The notes: generated by a model not told the origin, from the letters alone. Counted from the first letter of the stretch, positions 15,547 through 22,641 are shown. The stretch: DNA of 23,600 nt from Candidatus Gottesmanbacteria bacterium (GCA_016182725.1 JACPFZ010000025.1:1-23600), one strand, 5' to 3'. Translations and numbers: made by a program.

Positions 15547-15552
15547 AATATA

Positions 15553-15583
15553 TTAACATGTTAGTATGGTAACATGTTACCAT
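15553..15583. promoter_or_regulatory. two adjacent AACATGTT palindromes
   Basis: TAACATGTTA (15553-15562) and the perfect 18-bp ATGGTAACATGTTACCAT (15566-15583) lie 17 bp apart, centre to centre, between the two FemAB genes. The second overlaps the end of the upstream one. They share the AACATG/CATGTT elements of the palindromes at 572, 11202 and 11706 but not the CTAG core. An operator role is possible, not shown. Confidence 0.45.
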
Positions 15584-16623
15584 GGTGAAACTGAAACTTG
15601 GAGAAGTCTCTTGGTGAGTTTTAATACAGTCCAACGGACGCTGTCGGCGAGTTTATAAAGTTCATACAGGATGGGATTGATGATCAAGTCATAGGAACCG
15701 ATAAATTCTACGAGATTCGGGTTGTATCCTTCTTTAAACCGGTGAAATCCATACCATGGATCATTACTGTTTAGATTGGGACCGAGTGCGCCCCACAGAT
15801 CAAATTTTTTGAGTCCCTGTTTTTTGGCCCACCGCGCAATTTCCCACAACAGAAGATTGGGTGCCATGACCTCCCGGTGACTTCGTGATGACGCGCCATA
15901 CGGATAATAAACTGTATCTTTCCAGATAAAGATAATCCATGCAGCAAGGATTTCGTTTTCCTGCGTTGCGGTCCAAAGATGCGCGATACCGGCTTTGTGA
16001 AGCGTTTCCCACATTTTTTTATGATAGTTGCGTGTATGCGCATAAAATCCCTGGCGCTGGGTTGTTTGTTGAGTGAGCAGAAGATATACGTCAAAGGCTT
16101 CTTTGGAATTATCTTCTTTCACTATCACGTTGTGTTTTTGTGCAACACGGATGTTGTAGCGTGTTTTTGGATGCATTGCTTTCAAAAGTTCATCCTCGGA
16201 CTTGGTGAGATCCAGAACGAACGTAAATTTTGTAAAGAGGGGATGATGAGAACCCCTCACCTGGAAGGAGTCCTGCGGCCACCTTCCAGGTGGGCTCTCG
16301 TCCTGAGTCTTTTCGAAGGATTGACTCCTGGAAGGTGTGCCAGAAACAATGACATTAGGTTCGAGTTGGATGAAAATAGCATGTTTTTCTTTGCCGATGC
16401 GCTTGAGTTCCTCAATCATTTTCTGTGTCGGCATGGGACCTTTGGGGAAATAGCCGATGGTCCATGGAGTGAATGGAATGTTGTGAAACGTGAGTAGACA
16501 ACCGTTCATTCGCACAACATCAATACCCATTGCTTTTCGAAATTCTCCCCATGCCCACGATTGCAGTGGGTGTTCTACATGGGTATCCCAATCCTTTTGG
16601 ATTGTTCTAGTAGGCTTTATCAT
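15577..16623 (-). CDS. FemAB-like peptidoglycan bridge aminoacyltransferase (proximal)
   Basis: This predicts 348 residues from MIKPTRTIQKDWDTHVEHPL. Family segments are HPLQSWAWGEFRKAMG (18-33), GYFPKGPMP (57-65), AMHPKTRYNIRVAQKHNVIV (149-168), ILAAWIIF, DTVYYPYGASSRSHREVMAP, GLKKFDLWGA and FKEGYNPNLVEF. These match FemABX proteins, which extend peptidoglycan side chains using aminoacyl-tRNA. Residues about 94-125 (GTPSRSQSFEK through SFQVRG) do not look like the family and are encoded by a palindromic repeat at 16258-16335, an in-frame insertion. It has a divergent promoter shared with the small gene at 16669. The -10 box GATAAT ends seven bases before its ATG. Confidence 0.88.
   Translation of the reverse strand: MIKPTRTIQKDWDTHVEHPLQSWAWGEFRKAMGIDVVRMNGCLLTFHNIPFTPWTIGYFPKGPMPTQKMIEELKRIGKEKHAIFIQLEPNVIVSGTPSRSQSFEKTQDESPPGRWPQDSFQVRGSHHPLFTKFTFVLDLTKSEDELLKAMHPKTRYNIRVAQKHNVIVKEDNSKEAFDVYLLLTQQTTQRQGFYAHTRNYHKKMWETLHKAGIAHLWTATQENEILAAWIIFIWKDTVYYPYGASSRSHREVMAPNLLLWEIARWAKKQGLKKFDLWGALGPNLNSNDPWYGFHRFKEGYNPNLVEFIGSYDLIINPILYELYKLADSVRWTVLKLTKRLLQVSVSPW
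16258..16335. repeat. palindromic repeat inserted in frame in a FemAB gene
   Basis: CACCTGGAAGG (16258-16268) and CCTTCCAGGTG (16282-16292) form an 11-bp stem with a 13-bp loop. CCTGGAAGG recurs at 16327-16335. Between them, TCCTGAGTCTTTTCGAAGGA (16301-16320) resembles a short repeat that I recall as widely dispersed in bacterial genomes. Reading frame is kept throughout. Confidence 0.7.
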
Positions 16624-16630
16624 GTTATCT

Positions 16631-16660
16631 ATTATCGCTCTTTTCCCCCTGTGTTACAAT
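16631..16660. promoter_or_regulatory. overlapping divergent promoters
   Basis: Leftward: TTGTAA (16659-16654), 17 bp, GATAAT (16636-16631), then the FemAB ATG at 16623. Rightward: an extended -10, TG-T-TACAAT (TACAAT at 16655-16660), with a poor -35 TTATCG (16632-16637), then the ATG at 16669. The -10 of each gene overlaps the -35 of the other, as at 10136-10165. Both transcripts are predicted to be leaderless. Confidence 0.55.
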
Positions 16661-16668
16661 GGGACAAG

Positions 16669-16857
16669 ATGGGAAAACAGACGCGAAGACTAAAGGCAAT
16701 TTCCTGGCTTCCGATTGATAGTCGGCTGTTTACTCCATTTCTTTCATTCGGTCGAGTCCGCGGAATTGCACGGGTGTTTTTACAAGTAGAGATCATTCTT
16801 TCCCTCCTTGTCGTGATTGGCGTTTTTGTCATGGTCCTCATGAAGTTCGTTTCTTAA
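16669..16857 (+). CDS. small single-pass membrane protein
   Basis: This predicts 62 residues from the ATG at 16669. Longer in-frame starts lie inside the divergent FemAB gene and are rejected. A basic N-terminus (MGKQTRRLK) precedes a soluble stretch with PIDSRLFTPFLSFGRVRGIA. A C-terminal transmembrane helix VEIILSLLVVIGVFVMVLMK ends near the C-terminus. No family is recognised. The extended -10 box eight bases before the ATG supports this as a real gene. Its end overlaps the convergent helicase gene by four bases. Confidence 0.65.
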   Translation: MGKQTRRLKAISWLPIDSRLFTPFLSFGRVRGIARVFLQVEIILSLLVVIGVFVMVLMKFVS

Positions 16858-18722
16858 AGAAGCAGGTCTTCTGATCGCCATCCCCGATCCGCCGCAAGGG
16901 ATACCTGAAGATAGAGTGTATACTGAGGGATATCTGCAATAAATCGCGAAATCATATTTTGGGTACGAGTACCAAAGAAAAGTCGGCGATTGGCATAGCT
17001 TAAATAGAGTTTTTCTTTTGCGCGAGTAATTCCCACGTAGCAAAGTCTTCGCTCTTCTTCCAGCTCATCTTTGTCCATAAGTGATCGACTATGAGGAAAC
17101 AAGCCTTCCTCCATACCAACCAAAAATACGATGGGGAATTCCAGGCCTTTTGCCGCGTGCATGGTCATGAGGGTGACTGCGGGGTGATTACTCTCTTCTT
17201 TTTGAACCCGATCCGGAAGATATTCTCGCTCCACGAGCGCAACATTTTCTAAAAAATGATGTATTTGGGGAAATTCCGTTGCGACAGACCGCAGTTCCTT
17301 AATGTTTTCCAGGCGATATGCTTCTTCTTCCACATTTGCATCGTAGATACGTAAATAATCAGTGGCGGCGACAACGGCATCGAGGAGCTCTAAGGTAGTG
17401 AATGCAATCAGTTTATTATCGGAAGCAACAGTTTGGGCAAAATTCAAAAATTTTTCTAAGCGGCCGCGGCCGAGCTTTTCGATACGTTTATAGGAAACGC
17501 TATCTTTGGGGTTCGTGATCAGCCGAAGATAGGAAAGGACGTCTTTAATTTCTTTTCGTTCATAAAACCGTGTGCCGCCAACCAAGACATAGGGAATCCC
17601 TGCATGCAGGAAAGCTTCTTCGAGCGTTCGTGACTGGGCGTTCGTGCGGTACAACACGGCAAAGTCTGTGTAGGGTCTATTTGCCTGTAAGATCGTAGTC
17701 ACCAGAAACATTGCCTCGTCCTGCTCGGTGCGCGCCTCATAGAGCATAATTTTTTCTCCGGCAGTTTTTTGCGTCCATAATTTTAAAATGGGGTGTGAGG
17801 TATTTTTTGATATGACGCCGAAAGCGGCATCGAGAATATACTGCGTCGAGCGATAATTTTGCTCCAGATGAAATTCTTTAACATCGGGAAAATCACGCTT
17901 GAAGTTCGTGATATTTCGAAAGTCCGCGCCTCGCCACCGATAGATACTTTGGCTCGCGTCGCCGACGACGCAAAGATTGCGCCATCTACCAGCAAGCAGT
18001 TTCGTAAGTACGTATTGGGCTTTGTTCGTATCCTGATATTCGTCTACGAGAACATACTGATACTGCTGCTGATATTTCCCTACTACGTCGGGGGCGCGGT
18101 CAAAGAGTTGAATTGTTTTTGCCAGAAGATCATCAAAATCCAGCGCTTGATTATCTTTCAATGTTTTTTGGTATTCTACATAGACCTGGGCAACCGTTTC
18201 CTGAAAATACCCCCGAGCGTATTGTGGATATTCGGTTGGACCAATGAGTTCATTTTTTACTTCGGAAATGGTATGGAGAACCGCACCTGGGTTGAAGCTT
18301 TTGGTTGAGATATCGAGTTTTTTCATAATCTCCCGAACGGCATCGACACTATCCTGCTCATCATAAATCACAAAATTGCTGGGAATGCCGATTTCTTTCC
18401 CGTGGATGCGCAAAATCTTGACACACAGCGAATGAAACGTACCAGCAAAGGGGAGAGAAGAAGACGACGAGACAGTAAGACGGTAAGAATCTAATAGTCT
18501 CCGTATTCGCTCCTTCATTTCGCCGGCAGCTTTATTGGTAAATGTGACCATAAGGATGTGATGTGCTGGTACGTGCTTTGCAGCCACGAGATAGGCCACG
18601 CGATAGGTGAGTACTTTGGTTTTCCCGCTGCCTGCGCCAGCCAAGATAAGCACCGGGCCTTCGGTATGTGCGACTGCTTTTTGTTGTTCCTTATTTAAAT
18701 CATTGAGAAGACTATCATTCAT
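16854..18722 (-). CDS. pcrA: UvrD/PcrA-type SF1A DNA helicase
   Basis: This predicts 622 residues. All SF1A motifs are present: LNKEQQKAV (Q motif, 9-17), GAGSGKT (29-35), TFTNKAAGEMKERI, VLVDEYQDTN (DEYQD 227-231), VVGDASQSIYRWRGAD, LEQNYRST, TMHAAKGLEFPIVFLVGMEE and EEERRLCYVGITRAKEKLYL. It unwinds DNA 3' to 5' in repair and replication restart. It lacks the C-terminal tail of roughly 100 residues, including the Tudor-like domain, found in PcrA/UvrD of about 720 residues; it ends after FIADIPQYTLYLQV. An in-frame repeat (LDSYRLTVSSSSS, about 78-89) lies between motif Ia and TFHSLC. It is divergent from tpiA across an inverted repeat. Confidence 0.93.
   Translation of the reverse strand: MNDSLLNDLNKEQQKAVAHTEGPVLILAGAGSGKTKVLTYRVAYLVAAKHVPAHHILMVTFTNKAAGEMKERIRRLLDSYRLTVSSSSSLPFAGTFHSLCVKILRIHGKEIGIPSNFVIYDEQDSVDAVREIMKKLDISTKSFNPGAVLHTISEVKNELIGPTEYPQYARGYFQETVAQVYVEYQKTLKDNQALDFDDLLAKTIQLFDRAPDVVGKYQQQYQYVLVDEYQDTNKAQYVLTKLLAGRWRNLCVVGDASQSIYRWRGADFRNITNFKRDFPDVKEFHLEQNYRSTQYILDAAFGVISKNTSHPILKLWTQKTAGEKIMLYEARTEQDEAMFLVTTILQANRPYTDFAVLYRTNAQSRTLEEAFLHAGIPYVLVGGTRFYERKEIKDVLSYLRLITNPKDSVSYKRIEKLGRGRLEKFLNFAQTVASDNKLIAFTTLELLDAVVAATDYLRIYDANVEEEAYRLENIKELRSVATEFPQIHHFLENVALVEREYLPDRVQKEESNHPAVTLMTMHAAKGLEFPIVFLVGMEEGLFPHSRSLMDKDELEEERRLCYVGITRAKEKLYLSYANRRLFFGTRTQNMISRFIADIPQYTLYLQVSLAADRGWRSEDLLL
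18470..18488. repeat. in-frame octamer repeat shared with the other helicase gene
   Basis: AGACAGTA and AGACGGTA followed by AGA lie inside the helicase coding sequence, read antisense as SYRLTVS. Bases 18471-18488 are identical to 13911-13928. Confidence 0.8.
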
Positions 18723-18729
18723 AAGATAT

Positions 18730-18802
18730 CCGGGTAGTGAAACTTTGGACTTGGTACTGAAAAAAATAAGGCAGAGACTTGTGCCAAAGTTCTACTACCC
18801 GG
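18730..18802. promoter_or_regulatory. inverted repeat between divergent pcrA and tpiA
   Basis: CCGGGTAGTGAAACTTTGG (18730-18748) is repeated inverted at 18784-18802 with two mismatches. ATAAGAT also matches on each outer side (18721 and about 18807-18813). Both genes thus have nearly the same upstream region. On the tpiA side it leads into TATAAT; on the helicase side a five-base shorter version leaves only GATATC. Confidence 0.65.
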
Positions 18803-18808
18803 TATAAT
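18779..18808 (+). promoter_or_regulatory. promoter of tpiA
   Basis: TTGTGC (18779-18784), an 18-bp spacer and a perfect TATAAT (18803-18808) precede the tpiA ATG by eight bases, predicting a leaderless or nearly leaderless mRNA. The spacer is the right arm of the inverted repeat. Confidence 0.65.
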
Positions 18809-18816
18809 CTTATCAT

Positions 18817-19494
18817 ATGAAATCGTTATTTATCGCAGGAAATTGGAAGAGCAACAAGACGATAACCGAAGCCATGGAATGGCTTCGAAATTTCCAATTT
18901 CCAATTTCCAATTTCCAATTAAAAAACACAAGCATTATTCTTTGTGTGCCGTTTACACTCCTGCAGATTTTTAAGGAACAGATAAAAGAATCGGGCTTAC
19001 CCATTGCGCTTGGCGCACAAGATGTTTCGCCGTTTCCTGAAGGTGCGTATACTGGTGAAGTGAGCGCACGACAGATCCAAGAATTTGCCGACTGGGTGAT
19101 TATCGGGCATTCCGAGCGACGGAAGTATTTTGGCGAAACAGATACACTCCTTAAAGAGAAGGTTCTGCATGCAAAAGAAATGGGCCTTAAAACTATCTAC
19201 TGTGTTCCGGATGAGACAACCATCGTTCCCGCGGGCGTTGACGTAGTGGCGTACGAGCCAGTATGGGCAATCGGAACGGGAAAGACAGATACACCGCAAC
19301 ATGCCAGTCACGTGACTTCTGTCATAAAACAAAAGTCATCGGTGGCAACAGTTATCTATGGAGGCAGCGTGACTCCTGATAATGTAGCAGCATTTATTGC
19401 TCAGCCGTTCATTGACGGCGTGCTGGCTGGGGGTGCGAGCCTGGATCCGCAGACTTTTTTCAAACTCATTGTGGTTGCATCTTCTCCTTCTTGA
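18817..19494 (+). CDS. tpiA: triosephosphate isomerase
   Basis: This predicts 225 residues. Catalytic residues are in place: GNWK (Asn9, Lys11), VIIGHSERR (His98) and VAYEPVWAIGTGK (Glu147), with the phosphate-binding VIYGGSVTPDNV and GVLAGGASL. The enzyme interconverts dihydroxyacetone phosphate and glyceraldehyde 3-phosphate in glycolysis. It is about 25 residues shorter than usual bacterial enzymes because several loops and helices are reduced. Yet residues about 25-36 (NFQFPISNFQLK) come from a heptamer DNA repeat inserted near the first helix. The LCP gene starts eight bases after its stop, so they form an operon. Confidence 0.95.
   Translation: MKSLFIAGNWKSNKTITEAMEWLRNFQFPISNFQLKNTSIILCVPFTLLQIFKEQIKESGLPIALGAQDVSPFPEGAYTGEVSARQIQEFADWVIIGHSERRKYFGETDTLLKEKVLHAKEMGLKTIYCVPDETTIVPAGVDVVAYEPVWAIGTGKTDTPQHASHVTSVIKQKSSVATVIYGGSVTPDNVAAFIAQPFIDGVLAGGASLDPQTFFKLIVVASSPS
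18889..18920. repeat. in-frame heptamer array (AATTTCC) in tpiA
   Basis: Four tandem AATTTCC units plus AATT encode NFQFPISNFQL near the first helix of TpiA. The same unit type occurs in the intergenic tract at 6050-6117. Confidence 0.85.
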
Positions 19495-19501
19495 GTTGCA
19501 T

Positions 19502-20509
19502 ATGAAGATACGAACGTGGTTGGTTTTGTCCATCGCTGCCATCGGGATAATTGTTGGGTGGAAGATTTTTGTGTGGGGACAGCGATTTAAAAAAGAAACC
19601 GGTTTGACTGCGCCAACGATGGTGCAATTACTGTTTAATGGCGGTGCGCCCCTTGCCTCATCCGATGGCCGCACAAATGTGCTTATTTTAGGAATAAGTG
19701 GGGGAACGCATCCGGGAGCTGATCTGACTGATACTATGTTGGTTATGTCCATACGTCAAAAAGATCATCGGGTTACACTTATCTCCATTCCACGCGATAT
19801 GTGGTCAGAGGTCCTGCAGGACAAAGTGAATAGCGCATATCACTATGGCGAAGAACGGGAAAAAGGCGCTGGCATCCCTCTTGCCAAAGCAAGTATTGAC
19901 GATGTGGTAGGCTTGCCTGTGCACTATGGATTTGTGATTGATTTTTCCGGATTCAAAACAATTATTGACTTAGTGGGTGGTATAGATGTTTTCGTTCCCA
20001 GTGCATTTACGGATCCAGACTTTCCTGTTGAAGGGAAAGAAAATGATGTATGTGGTGGAGATCCCCAGTTTCGGTGCCGGTATGAGCCATTGCATTTCGA
20101 TCGTGGACTTGAGCATATGGACGGGACCCGTGCCTTACAATATGTCCGGAGCCGTCACGCAGAGGATTCAGAAGGAAGTGATTTTGCCCGAAGCCGCAGG
20201 CAGCAAGATGTACTTGTTGCATTGCAACAAAAATTGCTTCAACCTAAGCTTATTTTCCAGCCTGGCTTGGTAGCAAAACTTTTTCGTGCATTTGACGAGG
20301 CGACGGATATGGATATGACCATTGGAGAACTGTTGACCGTCGGGAAATTGCTTGCCAAAAATAAACAAGAAAACATTAAAAAAATTTTTTTTGAGGATCA
20401 ATTAGTGACTCCGCCATTGTGGCAGTACAACGGCCGCTACGTTCTGGTGCCGCGAGAGGGTTTTGATGCCATTCACGAGTTTATCAAAGAAGCAATGCGT
20501 GACAAATGA
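19502..20509 (+). CDS. LytR-CpsA-Psr (LCP) family protein
   Basis: This predicts 335 residues from MKIRTWLVLSIAAIGIIVG; longer starts lie inside tpiA. One N-terminal membrane segment (5-25) anchors an extracytoplasmic LCP domain. Conserved parts are TNVLILGISGG (58-68), DLTDTMLVMS (74-83), ISIPRDMW (95-101, with the key Arg-Asp), DLVGGIDV (156-163), ALQYVRSRH (211-219) and DFARSRRQQDVL (227-238). LCP proteins transfer lipid-linked glycopolymers to peptidoglycan or proteins. Cys184 and Cys192 may form a disulfide. The lipid-linked sugar genes at 2310-5979 could supply its substrate, but this is only inference. Confidence 0.92.
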   Translation: MKIRTWLVLSIAAIGIIVGWKIFVWGQRFKKETGLTAPTMVQLLFNGGAPLASSDGRTNVLILGISGGTHPGADLTDTMLVMSIRQKDHRVTLISIPRDMWSEVLQDKVNSAYHYGEEREKGAGIPLAKASIDDVVGLPVHYGFVIDFSGFKTIIDLVGGIDVFVPSAFTDPDFPVEGKENDVCGGDPQFRCRYEPLHFDRGLEHMDGTRALQYVRSRHAEDSEGSDFARSRRQQDVLVALQQKLLQPKLIFQPGLVAKLFRAFDEATDMDMTIGELLTVGKLLAKNKQENIKKIFFEDQLVTPPLWQYNGRYVLVPREGFDAIHEFIKEAMRDK

Positions 20510-20577
20510 TACGTGATAAGCAAGACCATTTTTGTATTTCGTCTCTCATATCACGTCTGACATATCACGTTTCTTTT
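20510..20577. repeat. 14-bp tandem repeat with inverted copy between convergent genes
   Basis: CATATCACGTCTGA (20547-20560) is followed by CATATCACGTTTCT (20561-20574). An inverted ACGTGATA at 20513-20520, just after the LCP stop, can pair with either TATCACGT. This may act as a transcription end for the convergent LCP and Pro/Thr-rich genes, though there is no strong T-run. Confidence 0.5.
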
Positions 20578-21027
20578 CTAAAACACTAATCCCAGAAGGA
20601 GAAGCAGAAACCCGCCAACGATGACCGAGGCGCCCAGAACGCTGGGGCCTGTGCCTGCAACCGGGACTTGAGGAGTCGGCGGCGTAGTCGGTGTCGGTGT
20701 GAGTACCGCTGCGATGGGTGTTGGGGTAGGCGTCCCTGTTGGGCCGGGCGTTGGTGTTGAAGTCGGTGTTGGAGTCGGCGTTGATGTTGGTCCAGGCGTT
20801 GAAGTGGGAGTTGGGGTTCCCGTTATTCCGGGTGTGGGTGTTGGGGTGGGCTCTGCTGCAATAGCAAATGTTAATGTGCAGGCAGGAACTGCTGCTTTGG
20901 GGGTGACTTGGGGAACGGTGGGAGCTACCGGCGTCGTCTGCTGCAATTTTTGCACGGTGAGAAAAATCACCGCTCCAAGACCGAGGGTAATCAATGTTGC
21001 GATGCTGATAAGCCATCCTTTTTTCAT
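20578..21027 (-). CDS. Pro/Thr-rich surface protein with two membrane segments
   Basis: This predicts 149 residues from MKKGWLISIATLITLGLGAV; the GTG start five codons earlier overlaps the previous gene. The N-terminal segment (about 5-25) is a signal anchor. Residues about 60-120 are a low-complexity TPTP/GTPTPT/STPTPGP region encoded by a minisatellite-like DNA tract (about 20696-20855). A C-terminal hydrophobic segment, SVLGASVIVGGFLLLLLGLV, follows VPVAGTG. That layout resembles a sorting signal, and VAGTG is close to the LAxTG motif of class E sortases. However, no basic tail follows and no sortase is in view. A stalk-like surface protein is the best guess. It is last in the surface operon. 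Confidence 0.75.
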   Translation of the reverse strand: MKKGWLISIATLITLGLGAVIFLTVQKLQQTTPVAPTVPQVTPKAAVPACTLTFAIAAEPTPTPTPGITGTPTPTSTPGPTSTPTPTPTSTPTPGPTGTPTPTPIAAVLTPTPTTPPTPQVPVAGTGPSVLGASVIVGGFLLLLLGLVF

Positions 21028-21032
21028 ATCAT

Positions 21033-22607
21033 TTATTGCCACTGCCCATTGGGCCCGAACACTTCTGCCTCAATGGTAAACGTGGTGACGCCGGTTGGAA
21101 CGGTAAAAGGCACGGTAAATTCACCATTTGCATTCTTTGTTGTCGTTTCGGTAAATGCAGCGCCATTGACCCTAATTCTCCCTTTAGTTGCGTTTGCTCC
21201 GCCCACAGCAAGCGTGACTTGGTCACCGACTACGAGCGTTGTTGGTTCAACTGCGGTCGTGCCTTTATATACTTTAATGCGTAAACACTGGCTTGCAAGG
21301 GGAACAGGGGTTGGGGTGGCTGTTGCGACGGGAGCAGCGACTGCACCAGCTTTTTGGCAACTTGCGGGACAGTTGATTTGCGCCACTCCACAGTAGCTCT
21401 CCGTGCCTTGGTGGACATAGTCAATTTGTGTGCACGTTCCCGAGGGCTGCGTGCCCACTGATACTAACCGGCAGTTCTGATCGCATACCCATCCCGTACC
21501 TCCGCCACCGGGACTCGTATCCGTTTTGAGAGAGCAACCGTTGGCACATTCACAGATAAGCCACTTACTTTGATCTCTATTGTTGTTGCCGTCTTGGCAC
21601 TGGAGCGTACCGCCAGGAAGAATGCCGACCGGAGATTTGCAATCTTTTGAACAAGATTGGTAGGTTTCGCCTTGGCCGCAGATGCCGTCGCCACAGGGAG
21701 ATTTGCACCCGGCATTGCAGGTCTGTTGATATTGCGTATTTGCGCAGATGACTCTGCCACAGTCGGTTTGGGTACACGTTTGACCGCATGCAGCCGCTCC
21801 CGCTCCGCCTTTACACTGTTTCCCTGAAGCACAGGCGCCGTTAGGATTATTGCACGTTGAGCCTGCGCCAAACCAACTGACGCATTGTCCGTCACTGGAG
21901 CAACATCCACTACTTTGTCCGTTTGGGACTCCTACAGTAGATCCACCTCCATCACCGCCTGCTGGAGTCCACGAACAACCACTCACTAATGTGTAACCTG
22001 GGTTGCAACTCGTTCTCCGCTTGCATTCCGTTTCATTATTATTTCCCGGAGAACACGAATAAGTAAATAATTGACCAGTACGATTATCCTTGCATTGCCA
22101 TGAACCAGTGCAGGAGCCACCACCGCTCGCTGTGGTTCGTATTTCAGCCAGCTGTTGCTGTTGTTGCGATACATAGTACACGGCAACGGGAAGGGTCACC
22201 AACAAAAGAAAAAGTCCCGCAATGATAACTCCTTTTCCGATACCGCCTTTTTTTGGCGGGGGAGTTGGAGCACTTGTTTGTGGTTCCGGTGTTTCTTGTT
22301 TTGGCTCGGGCGCCCCGAACGTTGTGGATTGTAACGGAGTTTCCGGCGCTTTTTCTTCCGGCGGAGTGATGGGCGCCATCGGAGTCGGCGGCGGGAGAAT
22401 GGGCTCTTCCGGAGGGGGAGCAACCAGGGGAGCAGGCGTGGATTCCTTAGGGAGCTTTTCTGCCTTGGGAGGTTCTGTTGTTTGCGGCGCACTTGTTGGC
22501 TCCATGGGAGTTGGCGGAGGTTCCGGCGGAGGAGACCCTGCGGATGTCGAAGGTACTGGATTTGCTGCAGAATTCATTTGTTGTTGAGCACTAGCAAGAA
22601 TATCCAT
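21033..22607 (-). CDS. Cys-rich membrane-anchored surface protein
   Basis: This predicts 524 residues. The N-terminal 120 residues are Pro/Thr/Glu-rich and cytoplasmic in the simplest topology, followed by KKGGIGKG and one membrane segment (about 125-146). QQQQQ and a Gly/Ser stretch lead to an external region of about 270 residues with 33 cysteines. One part, SPCGDGICGQGETYQSCSKDC, has the form of the CGDG-C-ETC-x-DC repeat of Cys-rich surface proteins. The C-terminal 90 residues (CLRIKVYKGTTAVEPTTLVV to EVFGPNGQWQ) look like an immunoglobulin-like beta sandwich. It is probably disulfide-rich and involved in contact with other cells or surfaces. AGGA lies 10 bases upstream of the ATG. It is co-transcribed with its neighbours. 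Confidence 0.8.
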   Translation of the reverse strand: MDILASAQQQMNSAANPVPSTSAGSPPPEPPPTPMEPTSAPQTTEPPKAEKLPKESTPAPLVAPPPEEPILPPPTPMAPITPPEEKAPETPLQSTTFGAPEPKQETPEPQTSAPTPPPKKGGIGKGVIIAGLFLLLVTLPVAVYYVSQQQQQLAEIRTTASGGGSCTGSWQCKDNRTGQLFTYSCSPGNNNETECKRRTSCNPGYTLVSGCSWTPAGGDGGGSTVGVPNGQSSGCCSSDGQCVSWFGAGSTCNNPNGACASGKQCKGGAGAAACGQTCTQTDCGRVICANTQYQQTCNAGCKSPCGDGICGQGETYQSCSKDCKSPVGILPGGTLQCQDGNNNRDQSKWLICECANGCSLKTDTSPGGGGTGWVCDQNCRLVSVGTQPSGTCTQIDYVHQGTESYCGVAQINCPASCQKAGAVAAPVATATPTPVPLASQCLRIKVYKGTTAVEPTTLVVGDQVTLAVGGANATKGRIRVNGAAFTETTTKNANGEFTVPFTVPTGVTTFTIEAEVFGPNGQWQ

Positions 22608-22617
22608 TTTTTTGGTC

Positions 22618-22641
22618 CTATTTCCAGCTTAGTGGAAATAG
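22618..22641. promoter_or_regulatory. hairpin upstream of the Cys-rich surface gene
   Basis: CTATTTCCA (22618-22626) and TGGAAATAG (22633-22641) form a perfect 9-bp stem with a six-base loop. In the minus-strand RNA it lies between two operon genes and is followed by an AGGA ribosome-binding-like sequence and an A-run, not a T-run. It could affect mRNA stability or translation. Confidence 0.5.

Noticed and set aside
19397..20509. Longer LCP protein starting inside tpiA
   Set aside because: The extra N-terminal residues are an out-of-frame reading of the tpiA end; ATG at 19502 gives a normal signal anchor.
20699..21079. Plus-strand Gly/Val-rich reading frame (GVGVGVPVGPGVGV)
   Set aside because: It is the antisense of the Thr-Pro repeat region of the minus-strand surface protein; repeat DNA keeps several frames open.
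22222..22587. Plus-strand Gly-rich reading frame
   Set aside because: It is the antisense of the Pro-rich N-terminus of the Cys-rich surface protein.
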